A DNA stretch of 45,998 bases from Victivallis vadensis. Its GTDB lineage: Bacteria > Verrucomicrobiota > Kiritimatiellia > UBA8416 > CAMCYG01. The notes under the pieces are model-generated. The model ran no database searches. It was not told the origin of the DNA and saw nothing but the letters and a program-made list of their open reading frames with translations. The position numbers were made by a program, and so were the translations under genes. This document shows, in pieces, positions 27,857-36,721 of the stretch. The DNA lies in the NCBI GenBank assembly GCA_945883775.1, contig CAMCYG010000006.1, positions 1 to 45,998 of the forward strand, given 5' to 3'. Positions within the stretch are counted from its first letter, which is position 1. Each line of letters begins with the position of its first letter.

Positions 27857-30319
27857 ATGTCGAAAAGATTACTGTTAGTGTCGGTTCTTGCTCTAGTGTG
27901 TTGCGCGGCGTTCATGCCGGTAATGGCCAGCGAAGCAGACCTTGTGCTTCCTGATCTTGGTGCTGTGAGTTTCAGCAGTATAGGCGGTCTCACAGGTACC
28001 AAATTGATGCTGATAGGGATAGGTGTCTGTTTCGTAGGCCTGCTTTTCGCGCTTTTGCAGTATTTCAAAACGGAGAAACTGCCCGTTCATAAATCCATGA
28101 GCGATGTGTCAGCTATTATCTGGGAGACCTGTAAAAGTTATCTGGCTCAGCAGGGCAAGTTCCTTGTGATGTTGTGGTGCCTGATAGCAGTCTGCATGGT
28201 TTACTATTTCGGTTTCCTTACTCCTCCTAAAGGGCAGGAAACAATGCTGACGGTGAAGCATGTGGTAATAATATTAATGTCGTCGATTCTCGGAATCCTT
28301 GGGTCATACGGTGTTGCATGGTTCGGAATGCGTATTAATACATTTGCGAACAGCCGGTCGGCTTTTGCAGCTCTTCGCGGAACACCTTGGGAGGCTTTGG
28401 CTATCCCGATGCGCTCGGGTATGAGCGTCGGTATGCTTCTAATCACGGTCGAGCTTTTCTTCATGATCTGCATCCTTATATTCCTGGCTCCTGAACTGCG
28501 TGGACCCTGCTTTATCGGGTTCGCAATAGGTGAGTCGCTGGGTGCCTCTGCCTTGCGTATCTGCGGTGGAATATTCACAAAGATCGCCGATATAGGATCA
28601 GATCTGATGAAGATAGTGTTCAAGCTGCCGGAAGATGATCCAAAGAATCCTGGTGTCATCGCAGATTGTACTGGTGATAATGCCGGAGACAGCGTAGGTC
28701 CGACAGCTGACGGCTTCGAAACCTACGGCGTAACCGGTGTGGCGCTGATTGTGTTCCTGGCTCTGGTTCTGGGTTCAGGTGTCCTTTGCGCACAGATGAT
28801 CGTATGGATATTTGTCATGCGTATCCTTATGATTGTAGCGGCATTGGTGTCATATCTGGTTAACGACGTTTATTTCACCGGAAAATTAAAGGATGCTAAA
28901 GCATTTGATCCTGAGCATCCTCTGACGGTACTTGTGTGGCTGACCTCTATAGTCTGTATATTGGTGACATATGCTGCAAGTAAGGTTCTGCTAGGTGATG
29001 TTGTGATTAATGGTGTTGCTCAGCCTGATCTGTGGCTGGTGCTTTCGACCATTATTTCATGTGGCACCATAGCCGGTGCTCTTATTCCGGAGTTCACCAA
29101 GGTGTTTACCAGTACTAATGCGAAGCACGTTAAGGAAGTTGTGACCGCCTCCAGACAGGGTGGCGCATCACTTAACATCCTTTCCGGTTTTGTGGCTGGT
29201 AACTTCTCGGCATTCTGGGAGGGTTTAACGATGCTGGGCCTGATGTTGATTTCTGCATTGCTTGCATCTCATCCGGCGGTTGCCAGTCTTATGCCCGCTG
29301 AATATGCTTTTGCGGCTCCGATCTTCGCCTTCGGTCTTGTGGCGTTCGGATTCCTTGGTATGGGTCCTGTCACAATAGCGGTCGACAGCTTCGGTCCCGT
29401 ATCGGACAATGCCCAGTCTGTGTATGAGTTGAGCCGGATAGAAAGCATCCCCAATATCGCGAAAGACATCGAGAAGGACTTCGGGTTTAAACCTGACTTC
29501 GAGAATGCCAAGCTTAATCTTGAGCGTAACGACGGTGCGGGAAATACTTTCAAGGCTACGGCCAAGCCGGTGCTGATAGGTACTGCCGTTGTGGGCGCGA
29601 CAACCATGATTTTCGGTATCATCATCATGCTCGGCAAGGTGAATCCGAATGGTATCGAAGGTGTCATATCCAGTCTGAGTCTTGTCAGGCCGGAGATTGT
29701 TCTTGGTCTGCTTATGGGCGGTGCGGTGATATATTGGTTCACTGGCGCGGCAACGCAGGCTGTGGTGACCGGATCGTACCGTGCTGTCGTCTACATAAAA
29801 GAGAACATGAACCTGAATGCGGCTACGGCCTCTATCAAGGACAGCAAAGAAGTTGTAAGGATCTGCACTGTCTATGCGCAGAAGGGTATGTTCAATATCT
29901 TTGTGGCTGTCTTCTGTTTTGCGCTCTCGCTGGCATTCTTCAATCCGTTCTTCTTTATCGGTTACCTGATCTCTATTGCCTTCTTCGGGCTTTATCAGGC
30001 AATCTTTATGGCAAACGCAGGCGGCGCCTGGGATAATGCCAAGAAGATCGTGGAAGTAGATCTGCGCGCTAAGGGTACCGATCTGCACGCTGCGACAGTC
30101 GTTGGTGATACCGTAGGCGATCCCTTCAAAGATACATCTTCCGTGGCTATGAACCCTATCATCAAGTTCACCACTTTGTTTGGCCTGCTTGCTACAGAAA
30201 TTGCAGTTGCCATGACAGATGTGAGACTGAAGTACATTATAGGTGGTTTGGTCTTCAGTGTTGCGCTTATCTTCGTGTATCGCTCCTTCTACTGCATGCG
30301 TATTCCAGAAGATAAATAA
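27857..30319 (+). CDS. hppA: Membrane-bound ion-translocating pyrophosphatase
   Basis: DVGSDLMK-like DIGSDLMKIVFKLPEDDPKNPGVIADCTGDNAGDSVGPTADGFETYGVT, C-terminal DTVGDPFKDTSSVAMNPIIKF; many TM segments. Confidence 0.95.
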   Translation: MSKRLLLVSVLALVCCAAFMPVMASEADLVLPDLGAVSFSSIGGLTGTKLMLIGIGVCFVGLLFALLQYFKTEKLPVHKSMSDVSAIIWETCKSYLAQQGKFLVMLWCLIAVCMVYYFGFLTPPKGQETMLTVKHVVIILMSSILGILGSYGVAWFGMRINTFANSRSAFAALRGTPWEALAIPMRSGMSVGMLLITVELFFMICILIFLAPELRGPCFIGFAIGESLGASALRICGGIFTKIADIGSDLMKIVFKLPEDDPKNPGVIADCTGDNAGDSVGPTADGFETYGVTGVALIVFLALVLGSGVLCAQMIVWIFVMRILMIVAALVSYLVNDVYFTGKLKDAKAFDPEHPLTVLVWLTSIVCILVTYAASKVLLGDVVINGVAQPDLWLVLSTIISCGTIAGALIPEFTKVFTSTNAKHVKEVVTASRQGGASLNILSGFVAGNFSAFWEGLTMLGLMLISALLASHPAVASLMPAEYAFAAPIFAFGLVAFGFLGMGPVTIAVDSFGPVSDNAQSVYELSRIESIPNIAKDIEKDFGFKPDFENAKLNLERNDGAGNTFKATAKPVLIGTAVVGATTMIFGIIIMLGKVNPNGIEGVISSLSLVRPEIVLGLLMGGAVIYWFTGAATQAVVTGSYRAVVYIKENMNLNAATASIKDSKEVVRICTVYAQKGMFNIFVAVFCFALSLAFFNPFFFIGYLISIAFFGLYQAIFMANAGGAWDNAKKIVEVDLRAKGTDLHAATVVGDTVGDPFKDTSSVAMNPIIKFTTLFGLLATEIAVAMTDVRLKYIIGGLVFSVALIFVYRSFYCMRIPEDK

Positions 30320-30338
30320 AACCTATTCGTGATTGTTT

Positions 30339-30377
30339 AAGGCGGCCTGAGACTGGACATCAGGCCGCCTTTCTTTT
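30339..30377 (+). terminator. Rho-independent terminator after hppA
   Basis: 12-bp perfect stem aaggcggcctga / tcaggccgcctt followed by tcttttat. Confidence 0.88.
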
Positions 30378-30391
30378 ATAACCTGATTCAT

Positions 30392-31162
30392 ATGAAACTG
30401 CGATTTCTCGGAACTGGAACATCGGTTGGAATACCTGTGATCGGCTGTGATTGCAAAGTGTGTACTTCTCCCGACCCAAGGAATGCAAGGACCAGGGCCA
30501 GTGTTCAGATCTCTTCTCAGGATACTTCTATCATAGTCGATACACCCCCTGATTTCAGGTTGCAGGTATTGCATGCCGGGATAAGAAGAGTTGATGCGGT
30601 TCTATTTACGCATTCGCATGCTGACCATATATTCGGATTTGATGATATAAGGCGTTTTAACACCATCCAGGATGCGATGATTCCTGCATACGCGCCGCAA
30701 GGTACAATTGATGACCTGAAGCGTATTTTTGATTATGTAAGCGCAGAAAAGGGTGACGGAGGCTACCGGCCGTTAACAGAGTTCAGGCTGATCGCTGGTG
30801 ATTTCCGCGTGGGAGATATAGAGGTGGCAGCGGTTCCTGTCGTGCATGACCAGAAGCCATGTCATGGCTTCATATTCAGGCATCGCGGGGTGTCTGTAGG
30901 TTATGCCCCAGATTGCGGGACGATGCCCGAGGCGTCCCTGCAAAGGTTTAAAGGCGTCGATGTCATGGTCCTGGACGCCTTGCGCTACAGGCCGCACCGG
31001 ACGCATATGACTGTAGAGCAAAGTGTTCAGGTTCTGGGCCTTATTGGTGCAACCCGTTCATATCTCACTCACATGTGTCATGAGGTAGAACACGGCGAAC
31101 TGCAGTTGAGTTTGGGCAGGGATATGTTTGTGGCATATGATGGACTAGTTCTGGAGGTATGA
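30392..31162 (+). CDS. MBL-fold metallohydrolase (PhnP-like)
   Basis: FLGTGTSVGIPVIGCDCKVC, FTHSHADHIFGFDDIR, VVHDQKPCHGF. Confidence 0.9.
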   Translation: MKLRFLGTGTSVGIPVIGCDCKVCTSPDPRNARTRASVQISSQDTSIIVDTPPDFRLQVLHAGIRRVDAVLFTHSHADHIFGFDDIRRFNTIQDAMIPAYAPQGTIDDLKRIFDYVSAEKGDGGYRPLTEFRLIAGDFRVGDIEVAAVPVVHDQKPCHGFIFRHRGVSVGYAPDCGTMPEASLQRFKGVDVMVLDALRYRPHRTHMTVEQSVQVLGLIGATRSYLTHMCHEVEHGELQLSLGRDMFVAYDGLVLEV

Positions 31163-31980
31163 TGCTTTTTGATTCGCACGCTCACCTTGCCTCGTTTCCT
31201 GACGACAAGCTTGATGGTATTGTAAAGAATGCCATCTCTGCCGGTGTTAGTGATGTTATGTGCACGGGCCATGAGCAGATCATGAATGAGCGAACTATTG
31301 AGATATGCGCTAGATACCACAAAATGCTTCACTGTGCTTTGGGCTATGACCGAGATTGCGCTAAGGCCTATGCAGGAGTTAGTCGTCTGGAAATTGTGCG
31401 TGCTATGGAGGGATTGATTGCTGGCATGCTGCAACAGGCCGCTCAGAAGCATGTTAGAGTGGCGGCTATCGGAGAGATAGGCCTTGATTATCACTATTCT
31501 CCGGAAACCGCTGAACCGCAGAAGATCCTGTTTCAATTGCAGGTCGAGTCGGCTGTGGGCTTGGGGCTGCCCGTTATAGTTCACTGCAGAGATGCTGAGC
31601 AGGATACGTTGGAGATATTATCTGCAGTGTCTGGAGGGGGTGGGGGGCGTGTGTCTTGCGGTGTGATCCACTGTTTTACCGGCTCGGCTGAATTTGCGTC
31701 GAAAGTTCTGAATATGGGATTCTATATCGGGATCAGCGGCATAGTCACTTTCAGAAATGCGGAGAACGTTCGTGAAATCGCCAAGTACGTTCCGGAAGAC
31801 AGGCTTCTAATCGAGACTGACTCGCCATACCTATCCCCGATGCCGGACCGTGGCAGAGTTAACGAACCGGCCCGTTTGGAAAGTGTCGCGCGCAAGGTGG
31901 CGGAGATAAGGGGCATAGCGTATGAAAAGGTGGCAGAGATGACGCGTGCCAATGCAATCAGGCTTTTCAACTGCATGTAG
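31159..31980 (+). CDS. TatD-family hydrolase
   Basis: FDSHAHL, GEIGLDYHY, VIHCRDAEQDTLEIL, GVIHCFTGS, LIETDSPYLSP; start overlaps upstream stop. Confidence 0.94.
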   Translation: MMLFDSHAHLASFPDDKLDGIVKNAISAGVSDVMCTGHEQIMNERTIEICARYHKMLHCALGYDRDCAKAYAGVSRLEIVRAMEGLIAGMLQQAAQKHVRVAAIGEIGLDYHYSPETAEPQKILFQLQVESAVGLGLPVIVHCRDAEQDTLEILSAVSGGGGGRVSCGVIHCFTGSAEFASKVLNMGFYIGISGIVTFRNAENVREIAKYVPEDRLLIETDSPYLSPMPDRGRVNEPARLESVARKVAEIRGIAYEKVAEMTRANAIRLFNCM

Positions 31981-31985
31981 ATTCC

Positions 31986-32118
31986 CGTAGGGGCGGCGTT
32001 GAATTCCTGAACGACGATTCTTTTCAATCGCCGCAAAGGGTTGCGGCTCCTACAAAACAAAAACCAAACACGTTTCTATTCTGCTCTTCTGTAGGAGTCG
32101 ATCCCCTGATCGACGATT
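31986..32118. repeat. Two REP-like palindromes after tatD
   Basis: gtaggggcggcg...ttgcggctcctac (31986-32053) and gtcgatc-ccct-gatcgac within tgtaggagtcgatcccctgatcgac (32090-32114). Confidence 0.7.
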
Positions 32119-32271
32119 CTGCGCAGAAAAACAAAAAGTTTGCGAATAGTCGTGTAGTTTTTCCAAGCCAGACCAAATATCGGGCGCCGGCAAGCAGCGC
32201 CCCTTCTAAGGGAAATCTTCCAAAAAGCAATTCCGTATAAGGTTCAGATCAATACAATGAATTCCTGACGG

Positions 32272-32595
32272 CTAATAGCCGAGAGTCGTAATTAGTTGAG
32301 CGAGTGAGACTCCTCGGATCTGCACTGACTTTCTTCGTGATGATAAACCTGCAGTAATGGTTATGCTCTGCTTCTTTACATACAAAGCGTCCGCTAGAAT
32401 ATCTATGATGGCGCTATTGGCTTTGCCGTGTTCCGGTGGGGCTGTTACTGCTATCTTTATGGTGTTACCATAAATTCCTTTGATCTGGTTTCTAGATGCA
32501 GCCGGTGCCACGGTAATGTTGAGGCATACTGACCCATTAGTTTCCTGTGCATAAGGTGCGGCCGACTGGTTCGCCGTTATGACTCGTGCGCTCAT
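32272..32595 (-). CDS. DUF167/YggU-family protein
   Basis: Start at 32595; LNITVAPAASRNQIKGIYGNTIKIAVTAPPEHGKANSAIIDILADAL; overlaps the yggT-like gene. Confidence 0.88.
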   Translation of the reverse strand: MSARVITANQSAAPYAQETNGSVCLNITVAPAASRNQIKGIYGNTIKIAVTAPPEHGKANSAIIDILADALYVKKQSITITAGLSSRRKSVQIRGVSLAQLITTLGY

Positions 32596-33485
32596 AGGGC
32601 TTGAATACTGGTGGACAGGATTCTCATCAGGAAGTCGTACAGATAGCCCAGGACCATGAGGAAAATTATTGGCGTGATGTCCATCATTCCGATCATGATG
32701 GGGTAACGTCTCATAGGTCCCATGAGCATATCGATAAATTCTCGTGAAATAGCGCTCAGTTCTCCTCTGGCCGTCATCATGCCGATCCACGAAGCAATTA
32801 TCAGCACTATCAGTGATGTGGTTATGAGATTGATGATTCCTATGAATCCAGCTAGCGACACAAGCGCCAGTTTCGTAAACAGCATCGCCAGCGGTTCAGC
32901 TTCCCATCCCAAGGTTACATTTAATACGGCGCCATGGATGTCTGCAGGGAGGCCGGTCAAATCAATAAGCGCCGTTAGCAAACAGCCGAAAAGAATTAGG
33001 AATATTGGCTGAATGCTCAGAGGAAGGCTCGAAACTGGCTGGGACACCGCCTGCAGAGCATTGGATGCGCGATTAGAGAAGGACCTGTTGAGCGTATAAA
33101 TCATGGAAAGTGCCCAGAGGTAGAATAGTGTTATACCAAGCGAAATTGCGCTCGCTATGGCACAGTTAGTCAGGTCGCTTATATCTGCAACTCTGCTGAT
33201 GCCAAATGTTAATGGGAGAAGCGTTGAGTTTGATGGCAACGAGCTCAACAGTAAGCACTTAAGTACAAATAAGAATAGGATTACTATTACAGATTTGGCG
33301 ATATCAGGAAGTCTCCCGATTACTGGATCCAGAAATTCTAAGGCTTTGTCCGAAGGCGACATTGCCATGTATACGTAAGGGTTAAAGAAGCTGTCTCTGT
33401 TGGCTCTTGCCCACAGCCTGATCCAGAAGGCAATTAGGATCAAATTGAATAGAAGGTCGATGTTTTTGATGTTCATTCGGTGCAT
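32592..33485 (-). CDS. YggT-family integral membrane protein
   Basis: Duplicated YGGT-like halves (NPYVYMAMSPSDKALEFLDPVIGRLP; LMGPMRRYPIMIGMMDITPIIFLMVLGYLYDFL), next to DUF167. Confidence 0.82.
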   Translation of the reverse strand: MHRMNIKNIDLLFNLILIAFWIRLWARANRDSFFNPYVYMAMSPSDKALEFLDPVIGRLPDIAKSVIVILFLFVLKCLLLSSLPSNSTLLPLTFGISRVADISDLTNCAIASAISLGITLFYLWALSMIYTLNRSFSNRASNALQAVSQPVSSLPLSIQPIFLILFGCLLTALIDLTGLPADIHGAVLNVTLGWEAEPLAMLFTKLALVSLAGFIGIINLITTSLIVLIIASWIGMMTARGELSAISREFIDMLMGPMRRYPIMIGMMDITPIIFLMVLGYLYDFLMRILSTSIQAL

Positions 33486-33595
33486 TGATATGCATTCGTA
33501 TGTCTCCAGTCAAGCCTGGATTCGGGTAAGTGCAGATTTGACATTCAGCCCCGGGATGATTACATTACTCACGTTTTAACAAAGGAGTAATAACT

Positions 33596-33745
33596 ATGAG
33601 TCAGCATTCAAGCTTGAAATCGTCGAGTAAGATTACAGCAAAGAGAAACGTGTTGAAGAGGTTTGAGAGGGTGAACATACTCAAGGCCAAAGACAAGTGG
33701 AAGGATGGCGACAGGGGTATGGGACTTCCTAAGACGAAAGAGTAG
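33596..33745 (+). CDS. Small basic protein resembling the Chlamydiae/Verrucomicrobia small basic protein family (49 aa; missed by the ORF track)
   Basis: SD aaaggag; MSQHSSLKSSSKITAKRNVLKRFERVNILKAKDKWKDGDRGMGLPKTKE*. Confidence 0.82.
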   Translation: MSQHSSLKSSSKITAKRNVLKRFERVNILKAKDKWKDGDRGMGLPKTKE

Positions 33746-33769
33746 TCTGGCGGTGTCAGCCGGTTTATT

Positions 33770-34702
33770 ATGTATTATCTGGCCATATTGATGCAATTGC
33801 TGGTAACTCAGGACATTTCCTCGGTTACGCAGCAAGTAACTGTGAGCGGAGATTCGGTTTGTCTAAGGGCAGGGCCGAGTGAAGACAAAGAGGTCGTGTT
33901 CCAGGTAAATAAGGGTCAGGTTTTGCAGGCATTCCATACCGATGGCGATTGGATGGAGATTCTTCCGCCAGAGGAATGCAATGTCTGGATTCACAAGGAA
34001 TTGGTCAATGAATCGGTTGTTATAGCATCGAAGGCACGTATAAGAGCTGGGCCCGGCATTAATTTTACATATATTGGTAGAGTAGATAAAGGTACTCAAC
34101 TTAACATCAGAGACACCAAGGGCGAATGGTTAAAGATTGCTCCTCCGAAGGGTTGCAGCCTTTGGATAAGTTCTCTCTATGCTGAGCCTGTTAAGCATGA
34201 CCAGAGCAGTGATGCTGAAGCTGAATTGATGACAGGGCTCAATGCTAAACCAGTCGTGTCGAACTCCGTTGTCAGTGCGGCGAAGGACGAAGCACTGACT
34301 GATTATGCCAAGCCGCCGATGCCTTTGCCTCTAGATGCTTCCATCCACGACGATGGCCAAAGACCTGTGAGTGTGATTCAGCCATTAGTCAGGAAGTCTG
34401 ATATCCCTGTTCCTGCAGGTTTGCCTCCAGATAGCCTTGACCCTTCCAAGGAACAAGCCGCGAACATCCAGTACTCAGGCTTCTTGAGGAAGGCTGGTAT
34501 ATTCTCCAGCAAGCTGACGAAATACAGGATAATTAAATTAGACATTGATGGCAGGCCCTCAACTCTTTGTTACGTTCTTGGTAACATGGATCAACTATCG
34601 ACTGTGATTGGGCGTAATATGACTATTGCGGGGCCGCAATATTGGCTGAAATCTAAGAATTATCCGATTGTCATACCTGAGACTATCACGCTAGGCCAAT
34701 AG
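33770..34702 (+). CDS. Bacterial SH3-domain protein (two SH3b domains)
   Basis: VTVSGDSVCLRAGPSEDKEVVFQVNKGQVLQAFHTDGDWMEILPPEECNVWIHKELV and VIASKARIRAGPGINFTYIGRVDKGTQLNIRDTKGEWLKIAPPKGCSLWISSLYAEP. Confidence 0.85.
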   Translation: MYYLAILMQLLVTQDISSVTQQVTVSGDSVCLRAGPSEDKEVVFQVNKGQVLQAFHTDGDWMEILPPEECNVWIHKELVNESVVIASKARIRAGPGINFTYIGRVDKGTQLNIRDTKGEWLKIAPPKGCSLWISSLYAEPVKHDQSSDAEAELMTGLNAKPVVSNSVVSAAKDEALTDYAKPPMPLPLDASIHDDGQRPVSVIQPLVRKSDIPVPAGLPPDSLDPSKEQAANIQYSGFLRKAGIFSSKLTKYRIIKLDIDGRPSTLCYVLGNMDQLSTVIGRNMTIAGPQYWLKSKNYPIVIPETITLGQ

Positions 34703-34919
34703 CAGGTCGCGCTTCTTAAGACGCAGGTTTCTTAACGTAGGGCCAGAGGGCCGAGCCGGAGCCCCGGCTTGCCTACCCCGGCACAACCAAATGAAGACGG
34801 CTCGCCAACATGTCTCGCCGGAGCCTCTTGGCATAGGCGAAAGGCCTCTTCCTACCTGAATTCCGGAAAGGTAGGGAGGGTTCTCGTCACTTTCAGTGGA
34901 ATGTCAGTTCTGGATGCCG

Positions 34920-34989
34920 CCCGCCTGCAACGCTATGCGTAGCACCTGCCCGAAATGCTGCATATCGCTGCAGGCGGGTTGCGGGCAGG
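34920..34989. repeat. Enlarged copy of the 36-bp palindrome carrying an extra internal ~34-bp palindromic segment
   Basis: cccgcctgcaacgctatgcgtagcac + ctgcccgaaatgctgcatatcgctgcaggcgggt + tgcgggcagg. Confidence 0.75.
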
Positions 34990-35086
34990 TCCCCGCTAAG
35001 AGAGAGGGGAGTTTTGACAGAATGTACAAAATGTTCAAAATGGAGGAGGAACTGCAGGCACAAACGTTCTGTATTTCTTCTTGAAT

Positions 35087-35230
35087 TCAAGCTTTAGCGC
35101 ACCGAAGTTCAAAGATCAAAGCGTTTTGATACACGGATTCGAGGAATCCTGGTCCAAGAGCAGTATGCACCTTCAGTGCCAATCCAATTACCCTGCCAGC
35201 CAGATCATACTTCTTATCGCAAGACTCCAT
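35087..35230 (-). pseudogene. Truncated GxxExxY-family protein gene (47 aa; not in ORF track)
   Basis: [56 protein letters not shown] is the family signature. Confidence 0.8.
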
Positions 35231-35356
35231 ACTCACTCATTTCTCTGAATTTTGTCCTCTGGATCCATAGGATCCAACGGATCCGAGGATACATTCTGTT
35301 AATTCTGTCAAAACTCTTCGATTCTATTCCACTGAAAACAGCAAAGAACCTCCTTT

Positions 35357-35387
35357 CCGCCGGCGCATGACACATGCGCCGCTACAG
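35357..35387. repeat. REP-like palindrome cggcgcatg-aca-catgcgccg
   Basis: 9-bp perfect arms at 35361-35369 and 35373-35381; also at 39602-39622 and 45768-45788. Confidence 0.85.
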
Positions 35388-35546
35388 TTTGCTCAATTTC
35401 AGCATCTCGCATTGTAATTGATAGGTATGGGTCATAACCCTTCTTGAGCGAAGAATGTTGAGCCGCACCCAAATCGCAGTCCCGTCTGTGTAAAATATTA
35501 GCATTGTGAAGATTGCAACCGCTGTGATATGCTATCAAATAACGAT

Positions 35547-36296
35547 ATGAATATTTTTCCCGTTAAAGTTGATGTATTAGACAAGAATTTTGATGTGTTC
35601 TCGAGGATTGTGCGGGGTATCACTCACGACTACAACAACCTGCTTACACCGATCCTGGCGTATCCTGAGATTATTAAAATGGACATAAAAGAGGGAACCA
35701 ACGGTTTAAGTCTGATGTCATCAATAGAAACAGCCGCCCAAGAGCTCCTGAACATAAATCGACAGCTTATGTATATAATTTCCTCAGAATCCAGCGACAC
35801 CATTGACACAGATGTTTACGATTTGATGGATTCGCTAAAGCGTTCAATCGATGGGGTCGCCGATTTCGAAGGGATAAAGTTGGATATCACATGCAAAAAG
35901 GGCATGGTAATCCAGTGCCAGTATAATGATATCCTCACCGCATTGCAAAAAGTGGTGCATAATGCATGGGATGCGGTGGATAATAAGGGTTCGGTAAAGA
36001 TCGTCGCAGAGAAGACCAAGCTTCCGACACAGGATGGCCACGCGCAATCGGGACGAGATGGTAAGCCTTACGTGTGCATTTCGATAATAGATAGAGGTGT
36101 TGGTATTGATACGCGACATATGAATTGCATTTTCGAGCCGTTCTTTACGACGAAAAAGTCGCCGTCAAAACGTACAGTTGGTTTGGGCTTGACCCTTGCC
36201 TATAGGTTGATTATTAACAGTGGCGGACTTGTTGGTGTTGAGAGTGTAGCGGGGCAGGGTGTGACAATGCGTATATATCTTCCGGCAGTAGGCTGA
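35547..36296 (+). CDS. Soluble histidine kinase
   Basis: H-box GITHDYNNLLTPIL, N-box ALQKVVHNAWDAV, G1 DRGVGID, IFEPFFTTK, GLGLTLAYRLI. Confidence 0.88.
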   Translation: MNIFPVKVDVLDKNFDVFSRIVRGITHDYNNLLTPILAYPEIIKMDIKEGTNGLSLMSSIETAAQELLNINRQLMYIISSESSDTIDTDVYDLMDSLKRSIDGVADFEGIKLDITCKKGMVIQCQYNDILTALQKVVHNAWDAVDNKGSVKIVAEKTKLPTQDGHAQSGRDGKPYVCISIIDRGVGIDTRHMNCIFEPFFTTKKSPSKRTVGLGLTLAYRLIINSGGLVGVESVAGQGVTMRIYLPAVG

Positions 36297-36318
36297 TACT
36301 ACGTAAGAAGAGAATATT

Positions 36319-36711
36319 ATGAAACAGGTGGATAAGAATAAAGTTCTGGTGGTGGATGATGAAAGCATGATTGTCCGGCTTTTTCAGATGATTTTATCTG
36401 CTTCCATGCCTGGGATTGTGATTGATACTGCGGCTAATGGTCTTGAAGCCCTTGATAAGTTCCGGTTGAACCATTATGCGGTTATCCTTATGGATTTACA
36501 TATGCCGGTTATGGACGGGCAAAGGGCATTCAATGAGATCGATAAATACTGTCAACAAAATGACTGGGAGATGCCGTCAATAATATTCTGCACGGGATTT
36601 GTGGCATCGGATACCCTTAAATCAATTGTTGGCACGAGTACCAAGCATAGTCTTTTTACCAAGCCTGTACGGGGTGATACCCTTGTGGAGGCAGTTAAAG
36701 CAAGATTGTAG
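36319..36711 (+). CDS. Single-domain response regulator
   Basis: VLVVDDESMIVRLFQ, ALDKFRLNHYAVILMDLHMPVMDG, FTKPVRGDTL. Confidence 0.92.
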   Translation: MKQVDKNKVLVVDDESMIVRLFQMILSASMPGIVIDTAANGLEALDKFRLNHYAVILMDLHMPVMDGQRAFNEIDKYCQQNDWEMPSIIFCTGFVASDTLKSIVGTSTKHSLFTKPVRGDTLVEAVKARL

Positions 36712-36721
36712 CTCATCTGTG

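Noticed and set aside
29225-30088. 287-aa ORF on - strand
   Set aside because: Antisense shadow inside hppA; composition not protein-like.
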